Positions 57,234 through 64,000 of a DNA stretch of 64,000 bases are shown here, piece by piece; the stretch's first letter is position 1, and the number at the start of each line of letters is the position of its first letter. Under the pieces are notes generated by a model, which saw only the letters and a list, made by a program, of their open reading frames with translations, was not told where the DNA came from and did not search any database. Both the position numbers and the translations under genes were made by a program. The stretch is from Umezawaea endophytica (GTDB taxonomy: Bacteria > Actinomycetota > Actinomycetes > Mycobacteriales > Pseudonocardiaceae): positions 116,512 to 180,511 of the forward strand of contig NZ_JANYMP010000021.1 of assembly GCF_025061645.1 (NCBI RefSeq), written 5' to 3'.

Positions 57234-60137
57234 GTGCGATTCGGCGTGCTCGGTCCCCTGGAGGTGTGGTCCGCCGACGGTGAGCTGGTCCACGTCGGCG
57301 GGCCCCGGCCGCGGGCGCTGCTGGTGATGCTGCTGCTCGACGCGGGTCGGGTGGTGGAGGTGGAGCGGCTCGTCGTCGGGCAGTACGGGGACGAGGCGCC
57401 CGTCGGGGCGGCGAACGCGGTGCAGGCGCAGGTGTCGCGGCTGCGGCGGGTGGTGCCCGTGCGGTTCCACGGTGGTGGTTACCGGCTGGACGTGGACCCG
57501 GACGACGTGGACGCGTCGCGGTTCGAGCGGCTCGCTGCCGAGGGGCGGCGGCTGCTCGACGCCGGTGCGCACGCCCAGGCCGTCGTGGTGCTGCGGGAGG
57601 CGCTGGGGTTGTGGCGCGGGCCCGCGCTGGTGGACCTGCCCCGCGACCCGGTTCGGGCCGAGCGGCTGGAGGAGCTGCGGCTGACCGCGGTCGAGGACCT
57701 GGCCGCGGCGTTGCCGGGTGGTGGCTCGGTGGCCGAACTGCGGGCGTTGGTGGCCGCGCACCCGTTGCGGGAGCGGTTGCGGACGCGGCTGTTGCGGGCG
57801 TTGGAGGCCGCGGGGCGCCGGGGTGAGGCGCTGGCGGAGTTCGAGTCGGCTCGACGGCTGCTGGCCGACGAGCTGGGCGCCGACCCCTCCCCCGAGCTGG
57901 CCGCGGCCCACCTGGAGATCCTGCGCGCGGACCGGCCCGCGCGGCGCCGGGTGCCCGCGCAGTTGACCAGCTTCACCGGGCGGGACGCCGAACTGGCGCG
58001 GCTGCGGGAACTGCGGGACGCGCGGCTGGTCACGATTACCGGGCCCGGCGGGATCGGCAAGACCAGGCTGGCCGTGGAATCGGTGGCCGGGCGGGACGCG
58101 TGCTTCGTGGACCTGGCGCCGCTCACCGACGGCGACCAGGTGCCGTGGGCGGTGCTGACCGCGCTCGGCCTGCGCTCCGGCTCGGTGCCGCCGGACCGCG
58201 TGCTGGTGGCGGCGCTGGACCGGGACCTGCTGGTGCTGGACAACTGCGAGCACGTGGTCGACGCCGTCGCGGGGCTGGCCAGGACGCTGCTGACCGAGTG
58301 CCCCTCGCTCTCCGTGCTGGCGACGAGCCGGGAACCGCTCGGGTTGACCGGGGAAGTGCTGCTCCCGTTGGCGCCCTTGGACACCACGCCCGCCGTCCGG
58401 CTGTTCACCGACCGGGCGGCGGCCGTGCGGCCCGGCTTCGCCGTCGACGCGGGGACCGCCGACGCGGTCGTCGCGATCTGCGCCGCGCTGGACGGGCTGC
58501 CGCTGGCGATCGAGCTGGCCGCCGCCCGGTTGCGGCAGTTCACCGCGGCCGAGATCGCGGTGCGGCTGCGCGAGGACGACCGGTTCCGGCTGCTGTCACG
58601 GGGTGACCGCACGGCGGCGGCCCGGCACCGCACGCTGACGGCGGTCGTGGAATGGAGCTGGGACCTGCTCGGGCCGGAGGAGCGCGAGGTGGCGCGGCGG
58701 TTCGCGGTGTTCACCGACGGCGCGCCGCTCGCCGCCGTGGAGGCGGTCTGCGGCGGCTCCGAGGACGTGCTGGCGGACCTGGTCGACAGGTCGTTCGTGG
58801 AGACCGACGGCGAGCGGTACCGGATGCTCGACACCATCCGGCTGTTCTGCGCCGACCGGCTGACCGACGCAGCGGACCTCCGCCGCGCCCACGCCCGCTA
58901 CCACCTCGACCTCGCCCGGCGGGCGGACCCGTTCCTGCGCGGCGCCGACCAGCTCGTCTGGCTGGCGCGGCTGTCGGCGGAGAACGGGAACCTGGTGGCC
59001 GCGCTCCGGTGGGCCGCGCGGGAGGACCGCGAGACCGCCTACCGGCTGGTCGCGACGCTGTCGGCGTACTGGTGGTTCACCGGCCGCAGCAGTCAGGTGG
59101 GCGAGATCGCCGCGACGCTGCTGGAGGACGTGCCCGCCGGGTTCGAGGAGGAGTACGTCGCGTGCGTCGTGCACGCCGTGCCGCGTGCCTCCCCCGTGCA
59201 CTGGGAACGGGCGCTGCGGGTCGTCCACGGGCTCGGGTGGCCCGTGCGGTACCCGTTCGGCGTGGCCAGGTGGGGCATGGCGGTCGGGCCGTGGGGTCCG
59301 CCACCGGAGGACGAGCCGCTGCCCGGCGCGGACCCGTGGAACGCCGCGCTGGGTGAGTTGGGCATCGCGCTGGTGCGGTTGCTGCACGGGCGTCCGGCCG
59401 AGGGGGAACGCCGCCTGCTCGCGGTGCTGGAGCGGTTCCGCGCGCTCGGCGAGCGCTGGGGCACCGCGCAGGCGCTGGACTGGCTGGCGCAGGTCGCGAG
59501 CTGGCGCGGTGACTGGGACCGCGCGCACGCGCTGTGGGCCGAGGCGCTGCCAGCGTTCGGGCAGCTCGGCGCGCCCGAGGAACGCGTGGACGTGCTGTGC
59601 CGCCGCGCGGGGTGCCTGGTGCGGCAGGGCGAGTTCGACGCCGCCACCGCCGACTACCGGCTGGCGGCCACCCTGAGCGCCGAGGCCGGGCACGCCGACG
59701 TCCCCGCGGCCGTGCGCCTCGGGTTCGCCGAGGTCGCCCGGCTGCGGGGCGACCTCACGGAGGCCCGCCGCCACCTCGCCCCGGCACCGACCGACGCGGC
59801 CGTGCTCACCGCGCTCGCCCGTCTCGCCGACCCCGCCACCGCCGTGGACCTGCACACCCGAGCACTGGCCGCGGCCCGGACGTCACCGCTGGCGGACCTG
59901 GCCGCGGCCGTCGAGGGGCAGGCCGACGCCGCGCTGGTGACCGGGCGGGCCGAACGGGCCGCGCTGCTGCTCGGAGCGGCGGTGGCCGTGCGCGGGACGG
60001 CCGTGACCGGTGACCCCGACGTGGCCAGGATCGCCCGCGCGGCCACGGCCTCGCTCGGCCCGGCCGGGTTCGCGGCGGCGTTCGCGCGGGGTGCGGGCCT
60101 GTCCCGCGAGGAGGCGCTGACAGTGGTGGACGGCTGA
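57234..60137 (+). CDS. AfsR/SARP-type regulator: BTAD + NB-ARC + TPR-like
   Basis: A 967-residue regulator. It has an OmpR-like DNA-binding domain (about 1-80, VRFGVLGPLEVWS), a BTAD domain (about 85-235, ending LGADPSPELAAAHLEIL), an NB-ARC ATPase with Walker A GPGGIGKTR (Lys276) and LLVLDNCEHVVDA plus ATSREPLG, then a helical TPR-like C-terminal half. There is no phosphosite or kinase nearby. The GTG at 57234 has no ribosome-binding site; CAGGCT seven bases before it suggests a leaderless start. Such proteins activate secondary-metabolism or oxidoreductase genes; the adjacent FAD monooxygenase is a candidate target. Confidence 0.92.
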   Translation: MRFGVLGPLEVWSADGELVHVGGPRPRALLVMLLLDAGRVVEVERLVVGQYGDEAPVGAANAVQAQVSRLRRVVPVRFHGGGYRLDVDPDDVDASRFERLAAEGRRLLDAGAHAQAVVVLREALGLWRGPALVDLPRDPVRAERLEELRLTAVEDLAAALPGGGSVAELRALVAAHPLRERLRTRLLRALEAAGRRGEALAEFESARRLLADELGADPSPELAAAHLEILRADRPARRRVPAQLTSFTGRDAELARLRELRDARLVTITGPGGIGKTRLAVESVAGRDACFVDLAPLTDGDQVPWAVLTALGLRSGSVPPDRVLVAALDRDLLVLDNCEHVVDAVAGLARTLLTECPSLSVLATSREPLGLTGEVLLPLAPLDTTPAVRLFTDRAAAVRPGFAVDAGTADAVVAICAALDGLPLAIELAAARLRQFTAAEIAVRLREDDRFRLLSRGDRTAAARHRTLTAVVEWSWDLLGPEEREVARRFAVFTDGAPLAAVEAVCGGSEDVLADLVDRSFVETDGERYRMLDTIRLFCADRLTDAADLRRAHARYHLDLARRADPFLRGADQLVWLARLSAENGNLVAALRWAAREDRETAYRLVATLSAYWWFTGRSSQVGEIAATLLEDVPAGFEEEYVACVVHAVPRASPVHWERALRVVHGLGWPVRYPFGVARWGMAVGPWGPPPEDEPLPGADPWNAALGELGIALVRLLHGRPAEGERRLLAVLERFRALGERWGTAQALDWLAQVASWRGDWDRAHALWAEALPAFGQLGAPEERVDVLCRRAGCLVRQGEFDAATADYRLAATLSAEAGHADVPAAVRLGFAEVARLRGDLTEARRHLAPAPTDAAVLTALARLADPATAVDLHTRALAAARTSPLADLAAAVEGQADAALVTGRAERAALLLGAAVAVRGTAVTGDPDVARIARAATASLGPAGFAAAFARGAGLSREEALTVVDG

Positions 60138-60189
60138 CCGTCAGCGGACTGCTCACGGGTTGTCAGGGCGGCCGGACACGCTGCTCCCC

Positions 60190-61335
60190 ATGAAGAACAC
60201 CACCGTCCTCATCTCCGGCGCGAGCATCGCCGGTCCCGCGCTCGCCTACTGGCTCGACCGCGCGGGCTGCCGCGTCACCGTCGTGGAGAAGGCTCCCGGT
60301 CCGCGCTCCGGCGGGCAGGCCGTCGACTTCAAGGGGGCCACGCACCTCGCCGTGCTGGAGCGGATGGGAATCCTGGACGAGGTGCGGCGGCGGCAGACCG
60401 GTGGCGGCGACCAGACCGTGATCGACGCCGACGGCCGGGCGCTGACCGTGATCCCCGGCGAGTTCACCGGCGGCGAGGTGGAGATCCGCCGGGGTGATCT
60501 CGCCGCTCTGCTGCACGAGCGGACGACCGGGTGCGACTACGTGCACGGCGACACGATCACGTCGTTGACGGAGACCACCGACGGCGTGCACGTGACGTTC
60601 GAGCACGCCCCGCCGCGCACGTTCGACCTCGTGGTCGGCGCGGACGGCATCCACTCGAACGTCCGGCGGCTGGTGTTCGGCCCGGAAGCCGACCACGTCC
60701 GGTTCCTGGGCTACCACTACGCGCTCGCCTCGACGGACGTGTCACTCGACGAAGCGGTGATGTACAACGAGCCGGGGCGGATGGTCGCGGTCGGCGGCCC
60801 GAAGGCGGACGCGTTCCTCGTGTTCGCGTCCGAACCGCTGGACTACGACCGGTACGACCCCGCCCAGCAGAAAGCGTTGCTGCGCAAGGCCTTCCAGCAC
60901 GGCGGCTGGCGGATGCCCGAGGTGGTCGACGGGCTGTCCGACGTGTACCTGGACTCGATCAGCCGCGTCGAGGTCGACCGGTGGTCGCGGGGACGGGTCG
61001 TGCTGCTCGGGGACTCCGCGTTCGGCAACACGCTGGGAGGGTTCGGCACCGGGCTCGCGGTCGTCGGCGCGTACGTGCTGGCGGGCGAACTCGCGGCGGC
61101 GGCGGGCGACCACCGGACGGCGTTCACCCGCTACGAGGAGAAGTTCCGGCCCTACGCCAGGGTTTCCCGCAACGGCAACGCAGGGCAGTTCCTCGCACCC
61201 CGGACCCGACGCGGCATCCGGGCGCGGAACCTGCTGTTCCAGTCCCGGCCGCTGCTGCGGTCCATGCTGTGGCTGACGGACCGCTTCGCCACCCGGATCG
61301 AGCTGGCCGACTACCCGGCGCTGACCGGCGTGTGA
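60190..61335 (+). CDS. FAD-dependent monooxygenase (aromatic-ring hydroxylase family)
   Basis: A 381-residue flavoprotein of the TetX/PgaE-like class. It shows the N-terminal VLISGASIAGPALAYWL (GxGxxG-like), the DG motif VVGADGIHSNVRRLV and GRVVLLGDSAFGNTLGGFGTG. It lacks the thioredoxin-like tail seen in the gene at 45179. It starts 53 bp after the AfsR-like gene, same strand, and likely shares its control. The substrate is unknown; members inactivate drugs or tailor aromatic compounds. Confidence 0.9.
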   Translation: MKNTTVLISGASIAGPALAYWLDRAGCRVTVVEKAPGPRSGGQAVDFKGATHLAVLERMGILDEVRRRQTGGGDQTVIDADGRALTVIPGEFTGGEVEIRRGDLAALLHERTTGCDYVHGDTITSLTETTDGVHVTFEHAPPRTFDLVVGADGIHSNVRRLVFGPEADHVRFLGYHYALASTDVSLDEAVMYNEPGRMVAVGGPKADAFLVFASEPLDYDRYDPAQQKALLRKAFQHGGWRMPEVVDGLSDVYLDSISRVEVDRWSRGRVVLLGDSAFGNTLGGFGTGLAVVGAYVLAGELAAAAGDHRTAFTRYEEKFRPYARVSRNGNAGQFLAPRTRRGIRARNLLFQSRPLLRSMLWLTDRFATRIELADYPALTGV

Positions 61336-61345
61336 CACGGGCCCG

Positions 61346-61795
61346 TCACACCGCGGGCGGCCGGTCCTCGTACGGCGTGGACAGCACGACGGTCGTCCGC
61401 GTCGACACGTTCGCGGCCTCGCGGATCTGCCGCAGCAGCTCCTCCAACGCCCCCGGCGACGCGACCCGCACCCGCAGCACGTACGAGGCGTCGCCCGCCA
61501 CGGAGTAGCAGGCCTCGATCTGCGGCAGGTGCTCGAGGCGCTTGGGGTAGTCGTCCGGCGCGGCCGGGTCGATCGGCGTGATCGAGATGAACGCGCTGAG
61601 CGGCAACCCGATCTCGTCACCGTGCAGCCGGGCCCGGTAGCCGAGCAGGACCCCGCGCTGCTCCAGCCGCTTCACCCGCTGGTGCACGGCCGACACGCTC
61701 AGGCCCACCCGTTCGGCCAGGTCCGTGAAGCTGCACCTGCCGTCGGCGGCCAACTGCTTGAGGATGGCCCTGTCGATGGGTTCCAGGTTCGTCAC
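61346..61795 (-). CDS. Lrp/AsnC-family transcriptional regulator
   Basis: A 149-residue regulator: LEPIDRAILKQLAADGRCSF, then SVSAVHQRVKRLEQRGVL for the helix-turn-helix, and a RAM domain (AFISITPIDPAAPDDY, CYSVAGDASYVLRV). The GTG at 61795 overlaps the stop of the upstream M24 peptidase gene (GTGA), so the two are coupled. This suggests that the regulator senses an amino acid released by the peptidase. Confidence 0.92.
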   Translation of the reverse strand: MTNLEPIDRAILKQLAADGRCSFTDLAERVGLSVSAVHQRVKRLEQRGVLLGYRARLHGDEIGLPLSAFISITPIDPAAPDDYPKRLEHLPQIEACYSVAGDASYVLRVRVASPGALEELLRQIREAANVSTRTTVVLSTPYEDRPPAV

Positions 61796-62922
61796 GCGGG
61801 GAGCACCACCAGCTCGTGCGGACGGTTGTTGACGCTCTCCACACCCGTCTCCGTGGCGATCACGATGTCCTCGATCCGGGCGCCCCACCGCCCCGGCAGG
61901 TAGATGCCCGGCTCCACGCTGAACGCCATGCCCGGTTCCAGCACCAGGTCGTTGCCGCCCACGATGTACGGCTCCTCGTGCACGTCCATGCCGATGCCGT
62001 GCCCGGTGCGGTGCACGAAGTACTCGCCGAAGCCCGCGTCGGCGATGACCGACCGCGCGGCCGCGTCGACCTCGGACGCCGTCACCCCAGGACGAACCGC
62101 GTCGACGGCCGCCTGCTGCGCGGCCTGGAGCACCGCGTAGGTCGACCGCACGTCGTCGAACCGCGGCTCACCGACCGAGTACGTGCGGGTCGAGTCGGAG
62201 CAGTAGCCCTCGGCCACCGGCCCGCCGATGTCGACCACCACGACGTCACCGACCTCGATCACCCGGTCCGACAGGCTGTGGTGCGGACTGGCACCGTTCG
62301 GCCCCGACCCGACGATCACGAACTCCGCGGTGGTGTGCCCCTCCTCGACGATGGCGGCGGCGATGTCCGCCCCCACCTCGGCCTCGGTGCGCCCCGCCCG
62401 CAACCACTCACCCACACGGGCGTGCACCCGGTCGATCGCCGCACCGGCCTTCCGCAGCGCGGCCACCTCCACCGCGTCCTTGCGCATCCGCAGCTCCCGC
62501 AGCACCGGCCCGGCGAGCACCTGCTCCCCACCGATCGCGTCGCGCAACGCCAACGCGTGCAACGCGGGCATCATGTCCGCCACCGCGACCCGCCCGGACT
62601 CGCGCAACGCCCGCACGACCAGCTCGTACGGATCCTCACCGTCGACCCACGTCGCCACCTCGACACCCAGCTCACCGGTGGGCAGCCCCGCGTACCCTGG
62701 GGCCTCCAGCTTCGGCACGACCAGCACCGGCGACCCACCGACGGGCAGCACCAGGCACGTCAACCGCTCGAACGACGTCCCACCCACCCCCAGCAGGTAC
62801 GCGAGGTCCGAACCGGGCGAGATCAACAACGCGTCCACGCCAGCCGCTGCGGCGACCGCCCCCGCACGGTCCAGCCGCCCACGCAGCGCGTCAACATCGA
62901 TGGGGCCAACACTCGTCGACAT
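61792..62922 (-). CDS. Xaa-Pro aminopeptidase (M24 family)
   Basis: A 376-residue cytoplasmic metallopeptidase with a creatinase-like N-terminal domain (about 1-140) and the pita-bread M24 domain. The metal ligands are visible in VVVDIGG (Asp), CSDSTRTY (Asp), HRTGHGIGMDVHE (His), AFSVEPGIYL (Glu) and GARIEDIV (Glu). The ATG at 62922 has a TAGGCT -10-like element six bases upstream, a typical leaderless arrangement. It removes N-terminal residues before proline and is coupled to an Lrp-type regulator. Confidence 0.93.
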   Translation of the reverse strand: MSTSVGPIDVDALRGRLDRAGAVAAAAGVDALLISPGSDLAYLLGVGGTSFERLTCLVLPVGGSPVLVVPKLEAPGYAGLPTGELGVEVATWVDGEDPYELVVRALRESGRVAVADMMPALHALALRDAIGGEQVLAGPVLRELRMRKDAVEVAALRKAGAAIDRVHARVGEWLRAGRTEAEVGADIAAAIVEEGHTTAEFVIVGSGPNGASPHHSLSDRVIEVGDVVVVDIGGPVAEGYCSDSTRTYSVGEPRFDDVRSTYAVLQAAQQAAVDAVRPGVTASEVDAAARSVIADAGFGEYFVHRTGHGIGMDVHEEPYIVGGNDLVLEPGMAFSVEPGIYLPGRWGARIEDIVIATETGVESVNNRPHELVVLPA

Positions 62923-62964
62923 GTCGCCGAGCCTAGTGGCCCGCCGTCTGGCAGTCTTGCCGCC

Positions 62965-63906
62965 GTGGCCCAACCCCTCGTGCTGCTCGACTCCGCCAGC
63001 CTGTACTTCCGCGCCTTCTACGCGCTCCCCGAATCGATGACGGCGCCGAACGGCACCCCGATCAACGCGGTGCGCGGCTTCATCGACACCATCGCCCGAG
63101 TCATCACCGAACGCCACGCGCACAGGCTGGTCGCCTGCATGGACGCGGACTGGCGCCCGGACTTCCGCACCAACGCCCTCCCGTCGTACAAAGCACACCG
63201 CGTAGCAGCGGAAGCAACGGACGGCTCCGAAGAAGTCCCGGACACCCTCACACCACAAATCCCGATCATCATGGACGTCCTGGCAGCAGTGGGCATCTGC
63301 ACCGCCGAAGCCACCGGCTACGAAGCAGACGACGTCATCGGCGCACTGGCCCACCACGAAAAAACAGACAACGTAGAGGTAGTCACAGGCGACCGCGACC
63401 TCTTCCAGGTGGTCCGCAACACCCCAACCGAGGTCAAAGTCCTCTACGTGGGCCGCGGCTGGGCAAAAGCAGAACTACTAGGACCAGAAGAACTGGCCAA
63501 GAAGTACAGCCTCCCGGCCGACTCAGCAGGATCCGCCTACGCAGCCATGGCAGTACTGCGAGGCGACCCCTCAGACGGCCTACCGGGCGTAGCAGGCATC
63601 GGCGAGAAGACGGCAGCAAAACTCATCACCGAATTCGGCTCTCTAGAAGCCGTACTGGCAGCAGTCACAGACCCACGAGACCGCAAACTCACCACCAGGG
63701 CCCGCAACAGCCTCATCGCAGCAGAGGACTACCTGGCAGCCGCACCAACAGTGGTCAACGTGGCAGTAGACGCCCCAGTAGTACTGGACCGCCCAGACAA
63801 GGTACCCACAGCCCCAATCGACCCCGACCGCGTAGCGGAGCTGGGCAAGCAATGGGGCCTAGGCAGCTCACTCCCCCGCCTAGTCTCAGCACTAGAACGC
63901 CGCTAA
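62965..63906 (+). CDS. 5'-3' exonuclease (PolA N-terminal / FEN family)
   Basis: A 313-residue stand-alone flap-type nuclease. The metal-binding acidic residues lie in LVLLDSASLYFRAFYALPE, VACMDADWRPDF, TGYEADDVIGALA and VVTGDRDLFQVV; the H3TH DNA-binding loop is GDPSDGLPGVAGIGEKTAAKLI. The GTG at 62965 keeps the first Asp strand intact. From about 63189 codon use shifts sharply to A-ending codons (GCA, GTA, CTA, ACA, GAA), unlike the rest of the window. It is divergent from the M24 peptidase, 42 bp apart. Confidence 0.93.
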   Translation: MAQPLVLLDSASLYFRAFYALPESMTAPNGTPINAVRGFIDTIARVITERHAHRLVACMDADWRPDFRTNALPSYKAHRVAAEATDGSEEVPDTLTPQIPIIMDVLAAVGICTAEATGYEADDVIGALAHHEKTDNVEVVTGDRDLFQVVRNTPTEVKVLYVGRGWAKAELLGPEELAKKYSLPADSAGSAYAAMAVLRGDPSDGLPGVAGIGEKTAAKLITEFGSLEAVLAAVTDPRDRKLTTRARNSLIAAEDYLAAAPTVVNVAVDAPVVLDRPDKVPTAPIDPDRVAELGKQWGLGSSLPRLVSALERR

Positions 63907-63968
63907 CCACCCACCAAACCGGCATCACCAGCACCGACCACCCACAAAACCGGCACCCACAAGCACCG
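63906..63968 (+). repeat. Two imperfect ~31-bp direct repeats after the exonuclease gene
   Basis: Units 63906-63936 and 63937-63968 both read ACCACCCAC(C/A)AAACCGGCA then end AGCACCG, differing in a few bases. The rest of the window to 64000 continues in A/C-rich sequence. No gene is seen here. Confidence 0.6.
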
Positions 63969-64000
63969 ACCACCTATGCAGCCGGACGCCGCCTACGCAA

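Overview
The window is 64 kb of very GC-rich DNA (third codon positions almost always G or C) with frequent GTG/TTG starts, 4-bp GTGA or TGATG gene overlaps, several likely leaderless starts, BTAD/AfsR-type regulation, DasR-type operators, DUF3152, Ku and DivIVA-like proteins. This points to a filamentous actinomycete. A member of the Pseudonocardiales (Saccharothrix/Actinosynnema/Lentzea-like) fits best, but that is an inference and no rRNA or other marker is present. I saw no tRNA, rRNA, insertion sequence or CRISPR array; the region looks like chromosomal arm or accessory DNA.

Layout. 0-5 kb: the start of a sugar ABC transporter ATPase with a LacI-type palindrome, a 50-codon small ORF, a LysR/NmrA divergent pair, a darcynin-like protein and an LLM flavin oxidoreductase. 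5-7 kb: a partner-switching set (anti-sigma kinase plus two STAS proteins). 7-19 kb: a cell-envelope and secretion region with a PonA-type penicillin-binding protein, GH25 lysozyme, polysaccharide deacetylase, metzincin-like DUF3152 protein, a small rodlin-like secreted protein, two coupled DivIVA-like coiled-coil proteins, an Asp/Gly/Ser-repeat secreted protein and a DUF4015 glycosidase-like protein. 19-23.5 kb: a quinone-oxidoreductase-like gene, an unknown gene with a perfect LexA/SOS box, and the NHEJ protein Ku set between two low-complexity tracts. 23.5-30 kb: a CBM2-GH18 chitinase with a DasR-like operator, then an operon of one FtsX-type permease, two ABC ATPases and an SGNH hydrolase.

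30.4-38.6 kb is the most distinctive locus: five tightly packed same-strand genes for two free-standing acyltransferases, an AT-less KS-KR-ACP polyketide synthase, a MATE exporter and a free-standing condensation-domain protein. It reads as a complete miniature trans-AT polyketide cluster without a thioesterase. The first acyltransferase lacks the arginine and glutamate that mark malonyl transferases.

38.6-47.5 kb holds small metabolic and regulatory genes (GNAT, GrpB, two-gene Lrp/deaminase pair, DHFR-like, GGDEF cyclase, MFS, PL14-like lyase with a second DasR-like site, FAD monooxygenase/TetR pair). Upstream of the GGDEF gene are two copies of a six-codon ORF (MRDKIW), each behind a strong Shine-Dalgarno sequence. 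47.6-52.8 kb is one 1731-residue SF1 helicase with a C-terminal Vsr/DUF559-like nuclease, a candidate single-gene phage-defence protein. 53-64 kb has a DJ-1/GlxA pair, a metallo-beta-lactamase-fold hydrolase, a GH79-like glycosidase, an AfsR/BTAD regulator next to an FAD monooxygenase, an Lrp/M24 peptidase pair and a 5'-3' exonuclease whose second half and downstream DNA shift to A-ending codons.
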